The translations under genes were made by a program, and so were the position numbers. Shown piece by piece: positions 48,826 to 57,604 of a stretch of 64,000 nucleotides of DNA. Under the pieces are notes generated by a model, which was given only the letters and a program-made list of their open reading frames with translations, ran no database searches and had not been told where the DNA came from. Origin of the DNA: Micromonospora thermarum (lineage in GTDB: Bacteria > Actinomycetota > Actinomycetes > Mycobacteriales > Micromonosporaceae); contig NZ_JAATEO010000026.1 in NCBI RefSeq assembly GCF_012034245.1, positions 30,465-94,464 of the forward strand, in the 5' to 3' direction. Position 1 is the first letter of the stretch; the number at the start of each line of letters is the position of its first letter.

Positions 48826-49440
48826 GTGCCCCAACCGATCTTGCGCACCGACCGCCTGCTGCTGGTCCCGCTCGCCGACCGGCACCTCGATCTGGAGGTC
48901 CAGCTCGACTCCGACCCGGAGGTGCTGCGCTACCTCTACGGCCGGGCGCGGTCCCGGGACGAGGTGGTCGCCTCGCACGCGCAGCGGATGGCCCTCGCCG
49001 GCAAGGTGGACGGCCTGGGCTACTGGATGGCCTTCGGCACCGACGGCGGGGCGCGCGGCTCGACGCCGCCGGCGCACGAGGACGAGGGCGACTTCGTCGG
49101 GCTCATGATGCTCCCACCGGCGCACGGCCCCGACCAACCCGACGACCCCGCCGTCAGCGACCTGGGCTACCGGCTCCTCCGCCGGTGCTGGCGGCGGGGC
49201 CTGGCCAGCGAGGCGTCCCGCGCCCTCCTGCGGCACGCCTTCGACACCGTCGGGCAGCGCCGGGTGATCGCGCAGACCATGGCCGTGAACACCGGGTCCC
49301 GGGGCGTGATGGAGGCCGTCGGCATGCGGTACGTCCGCACGTACTTCCCGTCCTGGGACGACCCGCTGCCGGGCAGCGAACAGGGTGAGGTCGAGTACGA
49401 GCTGACCCGCGAGATGTGGGAGCCGACTCGACGCGGCTGA
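48826..49440 (+). CDS. GNAT-family N-acetyltransferase
   Basis: A 204-residue acetyltransferase of the RimJ/RimL type. LRTDRLLLVPLADRHLDLEVQL is the start of the fold; LGYRLLRRCWRRGLASEASRALLRHAF contains the acetyl-CoA-binding loop (usually Q/RxxGxG/A, here RRGLAS); AVNTGSRGVMEAVGMRYV is the terminal motif. Substrate unknown. GTG 48826 is the best start in frame. It may share the 25-bp palindrome with the divergent AHSA1 gene. Confidence 0.88.
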   Translation: MPQPILRTDRLLLVPLADRHLDLEVQLDSDPEVLRYLYGRARSRDEVVASHAQRMALAGKVDGLGYWMAFGTDGGARGSTPPAHEDEGDFVGLMMLPPAHGPDQPDDPAVSDLGYRLLRRCWRRGLASEASRALLRHAFDTVGQRRVIAQTMAVNTGSRGVMEAVGMRYVRTYFPSWDDPLPGSEQGEVEYELTREMWEPTRRG

Positions 49441-49456
49441 CCGTGGGTCAACGGGG

Positions 49457-50242
49457 CTAGAGCCTACGCGCCAGCCACAGCCGCGTGGTCAGCTTCTGCT
49501 CAACGACGCCGCCGTGCGCGTCGACGAGGTCGGCCAGGGCTCGGTGCAGGCGGGACCGCTGCTGCTCGGGCAGCATCCGGTGCGGGGAGAACGTGGACAG
49601 CAGGGTCAGGTAGCGGGCGGTGTCGTACGGCACCACCGTCACGATCCGCTGCTCCTCGACGTCGGTGAACCACGGTGAACCGCGCAGTTCGTCGGAGTGG
49701 AACACGCCCGGGTGGCGGGTGTGGACCGGCCGCCCGGGCTGATCGGCGATCTCCGGCGCGAGCTCCAGGTAGACCGCGTCCATCTCCGCGCGCAGCCCTG
49801 CGTCGGCGAAGCCGAAGTCGTGCCCGAAGACCGCGAGCACTCCACCCGGACGCAGCGCCTCGGCGGCCAGGCGGGTGCGCCGGGTGTGGTCGACCCAGTG
49901 CCAGGCCTGCGCGCTGGCCAGCAGGTCGACGCCGCCGGGCGGCGGGCTCCAGTCCTCGAACCGGCCGACCACCACCGACACCAGGTCGTCGCCGTTGAAG
50001 CGGCGGGCCAGCAGCGCGGCCATCGCCGGGTCGGGTTCGACGCAGGTCAGCGGTACGCCGAGGCCGCGCAGCAGCACCGTGCCCTTGCCCGTCCCCGCGC
50101 CCGACTCCACCACGGCCCTCGGCGCCCGGCCCGTGTACGCGATGATCAGATCCAGGATCCCGGCCGGGTAGCCCGGCCGGACGTCGTCGTAGGCGTCGGC
50201 GACCTCGCCGAACACCCGCTGCTGCTCCCGTGGCGCCGCCAT
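49457..50242 (-). CDS. class I SAM-dependent methyltransferase (UbiE/YcgJ-like)
   Basis: A 261-residue methyltransferase. RAVVESGAGTGKGTVLLRGLG is motif I, LTCVEPDPAMAALLARRF motif II, and VDLLASAQAWHWVD is characteristic of the subfamily. LRPGGVLAVFGHD follows. Substrate unknown. It converges with the GNAT gene (16 nt apart). Confidence 0.9.
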   Translation of the reverse strand: MAAPREQQRVFGEVADAYDDVRPGYPAGILDLIIAYTGRAPRAVVESGAGTGKGTVLLRGLGVPLTCVEPDPAMAALLARRFNGDDLVSVVVGRFEDWSPPPGGVDLLASAQAWHWVDHTRRTRLAAEALRPGGVLAVFGHDFGFADAGLRAEMDAVYLELAPEIADQPGRPVHTRHPGVFHSDELRGSPWFTDVEEQRIVTVVPYDTARYLTLLSTFSPHRMLPEQQRSRLHRALADLVDAHGGVVEQKLTTRLWLARRL

Positions 50243-50448
50243 GGGTGGACCCTACCGAGGGCGGCGCATCAAGGAGCTGGGCGGACAGAACGGTCCTTAC
50301 CTCCCAGAAGACATGAATTAACTACTTGTGGCATGGCGCGCGATACTTGTTACGAAACCTGGAAGTTCCTCTTATTTCGTGTGAATCGGCTTAGCGTTCG
50401 ACATGGCTCGTCCTCCAGAGCCACCACAAGAGAGTGAGGAACAGTTCG

Positions 50449-51123
50449 ATGAGTTTTCTGACCAAGCTCGCCGGCGGCGTGGTGCTGGGCAGCGCCGCCC
50501 TGCTGCTCGCCGCGCCCGCCACCGCGCTCGCCGCGACCGACGACGGATCCAAGGACCGCAAGACGTCGGACCGGGGGCACGAGTCGGACCGGAAGTCGGA
50601 CGACAAGCCGAAGACCTTCGACCTGAAGGACAAGAAGGGCAACGGGGTGATCTGCGCGACCACCAAGCAGATCAACGAGCAGAACATCAACCAGATCATC
50701 AAGGACAACACCATCGAGGACAGCGTCGTCACCTTCAACCTGAACGCGGCGCAGTCGGCGACGAACGACAACCGGACCCAGCCGAACACCATCGTCGTCT
50801 GCATCCGCGACCTCGACGTCGCGGTGGACGTGGAGGCCGACCTCCTCGGCGACCTCCTCCGGATGGTCGAGGCCGCTTCGCCGGCGGGCCAGCGTGCCGG
50901 CACCACCGCCGGCACCACCGCCGCGCCCGGCGGCGCGTACGCGGGTCCGGAAGGAGCCTTCGTGCTGCCGAAGACGGCCGGCGTCGCGGCCGGTGACGGT
51001 GGCGCGTTCTCCGACACCGACACCGGTGCGCTGACGGCGGCCGGTGCCGGCCTGATGGGCGTGGGCGTGCTCGGTGGCATCGCCCTGCTGCGTCGGCGGT
51101 CCGCCAATGGCACTGCCGCCTGA
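50449..51123 (+). CDS. secreted cell-wall-anchored protein (sortase substrate)
   Basis: A 224-residue protein. Signal peptide residues 1-28 (MSFLTKLAGGVVLGSAALLL, cleavage after TALA). A charged Lys/Asp/Arg linker (30-63) precedes a domain with Cys69 and Cys118 (VICATTKQINEQNINQIIKD, TIVVCIRDLDVAVDVEADLL). The C-terminal sorting signal is LPKTA at 173-177, a membrane segment 194-214 and the tail RRR. It overlaps the class F sortase gene by 17 bp, so the sortase is its probable anchoring enzyme. The long AT-rich upstream region (50290-50400) likely holds its promoter. A GTG at 50434 is an alternative start. Confidence 0.85.
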   Translation: MSFLTKLAGGVVLGSAALLLAAPATALAATDDGSKDRKTSDRGHESDRKSDDKPKTFDLKDKKGNGVICATTKQINEQNINQIIKDNTIEDSVVTFNLNAAQSATNDNRTQPNTIVVCIRDLDVAVDVEADLLGDLLRMVEAASPAGQRAGTTAGTTAAPGGAYAGPEGAFVLPKTAGVAAGDGGAFSDTDTGALTAAGAGLMGVGVLGGIALLRRRSANGTAA

Positions 51124-51925
51124 GGCGGCGAGGAGCGCCAGCGGCCGCCACGGTTTCCCGTGGCGTGCCGCTGGCTTCACCCTGGTCGTCCTTGTCATCC
51201 TCACCGGAGCAGGCTTGGTCGCGCTCGCCGCCACGGCTCCTGATCCGGTCGGGCCGCCCCCACAGCCCGACCCGGCCGCCGCACCCGAGTTCCTTCCGGC
51301 GCCGTCGGCGGACGAACCCGCCACGGCAGCGCCGACGCCGAGCGGAGCCAGCGCGTCGCCGGCCCCCGGCGGGCGGCGCGTTGCCCACGGCCGTCTCGAG
51401 GGCGACCTCGGGCCCGCCGCAGCCCGCCCGTCTCCGGCGCCGAAGGTGGCCGCGATGCCGCGATCGCAACCCACCCGCGTCCGGATCCCGCGCATCGGCG
51501 TCGACGCGCCGACGGTCGCGCTCGGGCTGGACCGGAACCAGCAGATCGCGGTCCCGCCGCTGAACCAGCCCAAGACGGCCGGGTGGTACAAGCTGGGGCC
51601 GACTCCCGGCGAGGTGGGGACCGCGGTGGTGGTGGGCCACGTCGACTCCCGCGTCAGCGGACGGGCCGTCTTCTTCCGCCTGGGCGCGCTGAAGCCGAAG
51701 GACACCATCGAGGTGCTCCGTCAGGACGGCAAGAAGGCGACTTTCGTCGTCGACGGGGTGGCCCGCTACCCGAAGGCCAAACTCCCGCTGAACCAGGTCT
51801 ACGGCCACACCGGCACGGCTCAGCTCCGGTTGATCACCTGCGGTGGCGCCTACGACAAGGCAGCGAAGTCGTACAAGGACAACATCGTGGTGTTCGCGAC
51901 CCTGGCCACCGGCCGCACCACCTGA
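51107..51925 (+). CDS. class F sortase
   Basis: A 272-residue membrane-anchored transpeptidase. An N-terminal TM segment (residues 24-42) is followed by a Pro/Ala-rich stalk (43-120) and the sortase barrel (122-268). His178 in VVVGHVDS and Cys245 in LRLITCGGAYD are the catalytic pair. The gene begins inside the end of the LPKTA-protein gene (ATG 51107). The two form a dedicated anchoring unit. No pilin or other sorting-signal gene is nearby. Confidence 0.93.
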   Translation: MALPPEAARSASGRHGFPWRAAGFTLVVLVILTGAGLVALAATAPDPVGPPPQPDPAAAPEFLPAPSADEPATAAPTPSGASASPAPGGRRVAHGRLEGDLGPAAARPSPAPKVAAMPRSQPTRVRIPRIGVDAPTVALGLDRNQQIAVPPLNQPKTAGWYKLGPTPGEVGTAVVVGHVDSRVSGRAVFFRLGALKPKDTIEVLRQDGKKATFVVDGVARYPKAKLPLNQVYGHTGTAQLRLITCGGAYDKAAKSYKDNIVVFATLATGRTT

Positions 51926-51955
51926 GGCCGTGGTCCGCCGAGAGGCTCCCCTCGA

Positions 51956-52885
51956 TCACGCGAACAGCTCCCGGAACCCCTCCCGCCACGACGGGTACGC
52001 GAGGCTCAGCCCCAACTCGGCCTTGGCCCTGGCGTTACTGGCGGCGCGGAGCTGGGTGCCGTAGTACACGGCCTGAACGCCGATCTGCTCCTCTGCCTGC
52101 TCGGCGGAGATGCGCCGCGGCGGAGGAGCGCCCAGGATCTGCGCCAGGTACGGCAGCCACTCAGCCTGCGGGGCGGGCTCGTCCCCCACGACGTTGTAGA
52201 CACCGGGCCCTCCCCGGTCGACCGCCTGCACGGTGGCCGTCACCGCATCGCGGACATGAACGAACGGATAGCGGCCCGTGCCCTCGCCGACGATCGGCAG
52301 ATCGCCAGACTCGATCGCGGTTGCCCATTCGCCACCCGGCCCGATCGCGGTGCCCTCGCCGTAGAGAAAGCCGTACCGGAGGACGACGCCCTCGATCCCC
52401 GGTGTGCCCACCACGAGTGTCTCGGCCGCGATGTTCGCCTGTATGTGGGTCCGGATCGGCTCCGGGGCGTCCAGGTACAGCGGCGTCGACTCGTCCGTGG
52501 GTCCCGATCCCGGCTCGGTCATGAAGCTGGCGCTCTGCGCGACGACCCGACGGGTGCCGGCTTCGTGGGCCGCCGCCATCAGCGTCTTCGTTCCCTCGCT
52601 CCGCAGCCGGTTGGTCGTCTCCAGCCATTTCCCGTAGTCACGGGAGGGCGCGGAGAGCGCCGTGATCTGGTTGATGATCACTTCGGGTGCGGCGTCGAGA
52701 ACCGCCTGGCGCACCGCCGCCTCGTCGAGCCCGTTCATCAGTGCCGGCCGCGCCCCGAGCGTCTCGACGACGGAGACGTTCTCGCTCCGGTGAGTGCTGG
52801 CCGTGACGTCGTGGCCCCGGTCCACCAGCGCCTGGACAAGGGGCCGGCCCACGACCCCGGTTCCCCCCGCGACGAAAATTCGCAC
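51956..52885 (-). CDS. NAD-dependent epimerase/dehydratase family protein
   Basis: A 309-residue extended-SDR protein. MRIFVAGGTGVVGRPLVQAL is the Rossmann GxxGxxG motif. The usual YxxxK position is changed (LRYGFLYGEGTAIGPGGEWA is the downstream block), so epimerase chemistry is uncertain. GTG 52885 has GAGGAG upstream. It converges with the sortase gene after 30 nt. Substrate unknown. Confidence 0.88.
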   Translation of the reverse strand: MRIFVAGGTGVVGRPLVQALVDRGHDVTASTHRSENVSVVETLGARPALMNGLDEAAVRQAVLDAAPEVIINQITALSAPSRDYGKWLETTNRLRSEGTKTLMAAAHEAGTRRVVAQSASFMTEPGSGPTDESTPLYLDAPEPIRTHIQANIAAETLVVGTPGIEGVVLRYGFLYGEGTAIGPGGEWATAIESGDLPIVGEGTGRYPFVHVRDAVTATVQAVDRGGPGVYNVVGDEPAPQAEWLPYLAQILGAPPPRRISAEQAEEQIGVQAVYYGTQLRAASNARAKAELGLSLAYPSWREGFRELFA

Positions 52886-52984
52886 TGCGTCTCCTCGCTG
52901 TAATAGGTGGCTCCACCCCCGGTCCCCATCGTGGCCTGCGGCTCTGTGTTCGGTGAACCAATCGGGCAAGCTCGCCGCACGTGA

Positions 52985-53011
52985 GGAGCCCCGGCCATGG
53001 GCCGGGGCTCC
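52985..53011 (-). terminator. terminator of the secreted protease gene
   Basis: A perfect 12-bp stem (52985-52996 with 53000-53011) around ATG, 14 nt beyond the protease stop. Confidence 0.88.
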
Positions 53012-53025
53012 GTGGGACACGTGAC

Positions 53026-54036
53026 TCACGCCGGGGAGAGACCCTCCGCGAAGTCGTAGAGGCTCTTGATGTCGTTGTCGAAGTACGGGCCGTCGAATTG
53101 ACCGTTGCCCGGATTGTCGCCGTGGCTCACGACGCTGTTGATGTATCCGAGGCCATTCGAGTCGTTGTATTCCTGGAACCACGGTCCGCCGCTGGAGCCG
53201 TAGGTCATGTTGCACCACATCCGGATCTGCTGGCCGCCGGCATACCAGGTGCCGCTCTGGCAGTAGTACTGGATCTCGCCGCCACCGAGGTTGGACGGGT
53301 AACCGAGGGCGGTGATCAGGGGAATGTTGTAGCCCCAGTTCCACCGCAGGCCGTTGCCGCCGACCGTGTCGACGACCTTCAGACCCCAGTTACCGCCGTT
53401 GTGCATGATGGCGATGCCCATGTCCTCGTCGAGGCTGCTGTTGGCGACCCACGCCGTGCGGGCCGTGAGCTGGTAGGCCACGAACGTGCCGAACGGGCGG
53501 GCACCGCTGCGGTACCGCGGCACGAACTGCCAGTTGCTGTACCACTGCCCGCCGCGGCCCTGGTGGACGCAGTGACCCGCCGTCATGACCAGCCGGCGCT
53601 TGCCGCTGTTGACGGTGCTCGCCGAGCACGAGGCGGTGCCGCCGGTGGGGGTGGTGAAGTAGACCTTGCCGGTGGTCTGTGACTCGTTGAGCTGGATGCT
53701 GACGTCATCGTCGCTGGCGATGGTCGACGCCACGGGCGCGACCGTGCCAGCCGGTCCCTTGGGCCTCGGCGCCCGGTCCGGCGACTCGGTGGCGCTTGCG
53801 GGCTTCTTGATGTCCAGGTCGACGGCGCCGGCCATCCGCTCCGGCGTCCAGAACGCGGCGACCTCCTCGGCGATCTTCGCGTTGGTGATCGCACGACCGT
53901 CACTGGTGCGGGCGACGGTGGTGGCGTTGCCGTTCCGGTCCACTGTGGTCGGCTTCGCCTCGGCGGCCGTCGGTCCGGTCACGACCAGCGCGAGTGCCAG
54001 GCCGGCCGTTGCGGACCATCGCAGGGTTGTTTTCAA
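53026..54036 (-). CDS. secreted trypsin-like serine peptidase
   Basis: A 336-residue S1-type protease. The signal peptide is residues 1-27 (MKTTLRWSATAGLALALVVT, cleavage after AEA). A propeptide-like region (28-110) precedes the catalytic domain. The triad is His155 in TAGHCVH, Asp205 in LDEDMGIAI and Ser282 in TYGSSGGPW. Cys137/Cys156 and Cys259/Cys275 may form disulfides. TTG 54036 lies behind AAGGGGG; no ATG or GTG fits. It is monocistronic with its own terminator. Confidence 0.92.
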   Translation of the reverse strand: MKTTLRWSATAGLALALVVTGPTAAEAKPTTVDRNGNATTVARTSDGRAITNAKIAEEVAAFWTPERMAGAVDLDIKKPASATESPDRAPRPKGPAGTVAPVASTIASDDDVSIQLNESQTTGKVYFTTPTGGTASCSASTVNSGKRRLVMTAGHCVHQGRGGQWYSNWQFVPRYRSGARPFGTFVAYQLTARTAWVANSSLDEDMGIAIMHNGGNWGLKVVDTVGGNGLRWNWGYNIPLITALGYPSNLGGGEIQYYCQSGTWYAGGQQIRMWCNMTYGSSGGPWFQEYNDSNGLGYINSVVSHGDNPGNGQFDGPYFDNDIKSLYDFAEGLSPA

Positions 54037-54460
54037 GTGCTGCCCCCTTTTTCTCGGTGCCCCCAATTGGGCCACCGAAATGTATCGACGCCGCAATGTA
54101 ATGGGATGGCAGCTACCTGACACTGACTTTTTGGCGACCGAGAACATGAATGGCAATCTTCACGGAAATGAGAACGGCGCCCAGCTTGAGCAGCGGGTTC
54201 GTCGTCGGCCGCGCAAATCCCAGCGTCGCGAATCCGCGTTCTCCGCTTGTTCCTGCCGACGAGTGGGAATTGCGAATCCGGCAACGAATCGAAATCCCCA
54301 TTCGATCCGGAGTGGAGGGGAAGACAACCGCGGTGGTACGACGCCGCGAGCGCGCGCAACCCCGGTGGTACGCCCACTGGCAACTCCGGCATGACGACCG
54401 GTGACCACACCCGCACATACGCTGCCGCCGGTACTCGTCACGCGAGCGAAGGGGTCCTCG
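54037..54460. other. 424-bp gene-poor region upstream of the protease and DUF6223 genes
   Basis: No convincing gene. The half next to the protease (54050-54300) is AT-richer than the genome average here, consistent with promoters for both divergent genes. Short ORFs on both strands have no motifs. The 8-mer GTGGTACG occurs twice, near 54333 and 54364. Confidence 0.5.
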
Positions 54461-54883
54461 ATGTACGTCCGTCACCTGCTTGTCGCCACCGCGTCCGCCG
54501 TGCTCGGGGGGTTCGGGTCTGCCGCCCCGGCGGCCGCGCACGTCTCGGCCCAGCCGATCGCCGCCAGCGCCTACACCATGAGCGCCGGGCGACTCGGGGC
54601 CAGCGTCGCCGCCGTGCTGGGGCTGGCCGGCGTGGTCATCGGCGGGCTGGCTCTGGCCCGTCCCGCCAGTCGTGTCGGCACCGGCTCCGGCCGGCTGGGA
54701 GCCACGGTGGCCCTGCTGGCGGGGCTGATCGGCGTGGCCCTCGGCGGGCTGGTGGTGGCCACGTCCGACAGTGGCATCGGCACCGGCAACGGTCGCGGCG
54801 GGGCCTACGTGGCCCTGGTGGTGGGGCTGGTCGCCGTCGTCCTCGGCGGGCTGGCGCTGGTTCGCTCCCGCCGCACCGTCTGA
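54461..54883 (+). CDS. DUF6223-like membrane protein with three internal repeats
   Basis: A 140-residue protein with a signal-like N-terminus (MYVRHLLVATASAVLGGF). Three homologous membrane hairpins follow: GRLGASVAAVLGLAGVVIGG, GRLGATVALLAGLIGVALGG and GRGGAYVALVVGLVAVVLGG. Each starts with Gly-Arg-x-Gly. AAGGGG precedes ATG 54461. Function unknown. It converges with the response-regulator gene (29-nt gap). Confidence 0.85.
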   Translation: MYVRHLLVATASAVLGGFGSAAPAAAHVSAQPIAASAYTMSAGRLGASVAAVLGLAGVVIGGLALARPASRVGTGSGRLGATVALLAGLIGVALGGLVVATSDSGIGTGNGRGGAYVALVVGLVAVVLGGLALVRSRRTV

Positions 54884-54912
54884 CCGGCCGCCCCGGCCCC
54901 GCGGGATCGTCG

Positions 54913-55575
54913 TCAGGAGGGGGCGAGCCAGCCGGGAACGGCCAGCCCGGACTCGTACGCGAGGATCACCAGCTGGGCCCGGTCGCGGACCTGGGCCTTG
55001 GTCATGATCCGGCTGACGTGTGTCTTCGCGGTGGCCGGGCTCAGCACCAGCCGCGCCGCGATCTCGTCGTTGGACAGGCCGGCGGCGACCAGCGCCATCA
55101 CCTCACGCTCCCGCTCGGTGAGCGCGCTCAGCCGCGGGCCCGGGTCCGGGTGGGTGACCCGGGCGGTGAACTCGGAGATCAGCCGGCGGGTGATCGACGG
55201 CGCGATGAGTGCGTCACCGCGCGCCACCACCCGCACCGCGTGGATCAGCTCCGCCGGCTCGGTGTCCTTGACCAGGAAGCCGCTCGCGCCCGCCCGCAGC
55301 GCGCCGTAGACGTAGTCGTCCAGGTCGAACGTGGTCAGGATGATCACGCGGACGTCGGAGCTCGTGGTGATCTCCCGGGTGGCGGCCAGCCCGTCCTGCC
55401 CGGGCATCCGGATGTCCATGAGGACGACGTCCGGCCGCAGGTGCCGGGCGAGCCGCACCGCCTCGGCACCGTCGGCGGCCTCGCCGACCACCTCGATGCC
55501 GTCCTCGCCGTCCAGGATGGACCGAAACCCGGCGCGTACCAGGGTCTGGTCGTCGGCGACCAGCACCCGGATCAC
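54913..55575 (-). CDS. NarL/FixJ-family response regulator
   Basis: A 220-residue protein with receiver domain (Asp8/Asp9, phosphorylated Asp54 in VVLMDIRMPG, Lys103) and LuxR-type HTH (LTEREREVMALVAAGLSNDEIAARLVLSPATAKTHVSRIMTK). Its start overlaps the stop of the histidine kinase gene by 4 bp (ATGA), so the two are a cognate pair. Targets unknown. Confidence 0.95.
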   Translation of the reverse strand: MIRVLVADDQTLVRAGFRSILDGEDGIEVVGEAADGAEAVRLARHLRPDVVLMDIRMPGQDGLAATREITTSSDVRVIILTTFDLDDYVYGALRAGASGFLVKDTEPAELIHAVRVVARGDALIAPSITRRLISEFTARVTHPDPGPRLSALTEREREVMALVAAGLSNDEIAARLVLSPATAKTHVSRIMTKAQVRDRAQLVILAYESGLAVPGWLAPS

Positions 55576-56717
55576 GACGGCGCTCCCGCCGGCGCCGGCC
55601 CGGGCCGCAGCGGCAGGCGGGCGCGCACCCGGAAGCCGCCGTCCGGCCCGGGGCCCGTGGTCAGCGAACCGCCGAGCGCCCGGGCCCGCTCGCCCATGCC
55701 GTGGATCCCGTTGCCGGCGGGGCCCGGTGCGCCGGTGCCGTCGTCCTCGACCTCCACCACCACCTCGTCGTGGTCGGGCCGGACCCGGACCACCGCCGCG
55801 GTCGCACCGGCGTGCCGGGCCACGTTGGTGAGCGCCTCCTGGACGATCCGGTACGCCGCCAGGTCGACCTCCGGTGGCAGCGGCCGGATATCGGCCAGCT
55901 CGGTGCGGATCTCCAAACCGGACCGTCCAGCCGTCGTGACCAGCTCGTCGAGGCGGTTCAGGCCGGGTGCGGGCGCGGTCGGCGCCTCACCCTCCTGCCG
56001 CAGGATGCCCAGCGCCGTACGCAACTCCCGCAGCGTCTCCTTGCTCGTCTGTTTGATCGCGATCAGCGCCTGCTCGGACCGGGTGGGGTCGGGACGGTGC
56101 AGCGCGGCGCTCGCCTGCACGTTGATCAGCGAGAGGTGGTGGCCGAGCACGTCGTGCAGCTCGCGGGCGATGCGCAACCGTTCGTCGGTCGCCCGGCGCC
56201 GAGCCTCCTCCTCCTTGCTCTGCTCCGCGGCGAGCACCCGGGCCTGCGCCTCGGCGAGGTAGGCCCGGCGGTTGCGGGTCACGCCGGCGATGACGGCGAC
56301 GAGCCAACCGGCGTGCAGCAGTGTCGCCCCGTTCCCGCCGTCGGCTGTCCTGTTGTTGCCGTCCGCGACCGCGAAGGCGACCACCGAGGCGAGGCCGAGC
56401 CCGATGGCGACCGTGAGGTGTCCCTCGTCGACGACGGTGTAGAGCGCCACGACGAACACCAGCATGATCGGCCCGGGCCGGTGCAGCAACGCCCCGTACG
56501 CGCCGACGGCGGCCAACGCCACCACGCCCACCGTTACCGGATGAGCGCGGCGGAAGTGCAGCGCACCGGAGGCGGCCAGCACGGCCAGCAGCGCCGCCCA
56601 CTCGGCGGCGGTGTCGATGCCACGCGACTGCACCACCAGGCCGACGAAGGCGACCAGGCCGACCACGAGCACCAGGGCGATGTTCGCCGCGCGGCCGTGC
56701 CATCGCCACGTCACCAT
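55572..56717 (-). CDS. DesK/NarX-type sensor histidine kinase
   Basis: A 381-residue sensor with about five to six N-terminal membrane segments (residues 12-150), no extracytoplasmic domain, a HisKA_3 dimerisation helix (phosphorylated His188 in ARELHDVLGHHLSLINVQ) and a HATPase_c domain (YRIVQEALTNVARHA, VEDDGTGAPG, GIHGMGERARALGG). The signal is probably sensed in the membrane. It is cotranscribed with the NarL-type regulator. Confidence 0.95.
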   Translation of the reverse strand: MVTWRWHGRAANIALVLVVGLVAFVGLVVQSRGIDTAAEWAALLAVLAASGALHFRRAHPVTVGVVALAAVGAYGALLHRPGPIMLVFVVALYTVVDEGHLTVAIGLGLASVVAFAVADGNNRTADGGNGATLLHAGWLVAVIAGVTRNRRAYLAEAQARVLAAEQSKEEEARRRATDERLRIARELHDVLGHHLSLINVQASAALHRPDPTRSEQALIAIKQTSKETLRELRTALGILRQEGEAPTAPAPGLNRLDELVTTAGRSGLEIRTELADIRPLPPEVDLAAYRIVQEALTNVARHAGATAAVVRVRPDHDEVVVEVEDDGTGAPGPAGNGIHGMGERARALGGSLTTGPGPDGGFRVRARLPLRPGPAPAGAPS

Positions 56718-56814
56718 GCGCCGAAGCCTAACCTCCCGCCGCTGGGATTCCAGGCCGAGGAAACGGGAGTGCACGTGTTGACCCTGACACGATGTCATGG
56801 GGAAGGCTCACCGC

Positions 56815-57555
56815 ATGGACATCGACGACTACCGGACGCACTCCCCCTACAGTGACCCCCGGCATCACCGTCTCCTCCTCGACGCCGTGCCCGCCGACAT
56901 CGCCACCGTCGCGGCGACCGCCCGCAACGTGATCGTCCACTACCGCGCCGGTGGCGTGGAGCTGCCCGCGGACCGGATGGACGAGGTGAACCGCCGCTGG
57001 GTGGACCGCATCCTCGACACCGACCAGTCCCGCTTCCCGTTGCCGCTCACCACCGCGCGTCCGGTCGCCGACCGCGTCGCGGGCTGCTGCCGGGACCACA
57101 CGCTCCTCTCCGTCGCCGTGCTGCGGCAGCACGGCGTCCCCGCCCGCAGCCGGGTCGGCTTCGCCTCCTACTTCACGCCCGGTTGGCACCACGACCACGT
57201 GCTGGTGGAGTACTGGAACGGCGAGCGCTGGGTCTGGGCCGACCCGGAACTCGACCCGGCCGGTGCCTGGTTCATCTACGACTACGTCCTGCACGAACTC
57301 GCCCACCGGCAGAAGGACGAACTGCTGCTGTGGGACGGCTTCGGCGCGATGACCGGCGACATCGCGGGCGCGGATCTCACGCTCGCCGACGAGATCGCCG
57401 CGCTGCTGCTGGCCGCCGACGACGGCGACGAGGCCGCGGAGAAGGCGCTCGCCGACCGGTACGCGGCCGACGCCCGCCTGCGCCCCGGCCCCGAGATCCG
57501 CAGCGTCTCCCCCGTCACCGGCGTCTCCACCACGGTCGACCTGCGCCGCGGGTGA
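56815..57555 (+). CDS. transglutaminase-like (papain-fold) protein
   Basis: A 246-residue protein with the transglutaminase-core triad: Cys92 in AGCCRDHTLLSVAVLRQHGVPAR, His128 in GWHHDHVLVEYWNGERW and Asp143 in VWADPELD. Family members are cysteine proteases or amidases. There is no signal peptide, so it acts in the cytoplasm. GGGGAAGG precedes ATG 56815. It is divergent from the two-component operon, about 100 bp away, and may be regulated with it. Confidence 0.88.
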   Translation: MDIDDYRTHSPYSDPRHHRLLLDAVPADIATVAATARNVIVHYRAGGVELPADRMDEVNRRWVDRILDTDQSRFPLPLTTARPVADRVAGCCRDHTLLSVAVLRQHGVPARSRVGFASYFTPGWHHDHVLVEYWNGERWVWADPELDPAGAWFIYDYVLHELAHRQKDELLLWDGFGAMTGDIAGADLTLADEIAALLLAADDGDEAAEKALADRYAADARLRPGPEIRSVSPVTGVSTTVDLRRG

Positions 57556-57604
57556 ACCGGCCGCCGGCCGGCGCACGATGCCGGCGGCTCATCTGGAGAT
57601 GGGC

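Noticed and set aside
54150..54404. 84-codon plus-strand ORF upstream of the DUF6223 gene
   Set aside because: No ribosome site, no motif, and it lies in an AT-richer region that is better explained as promoter DNA.
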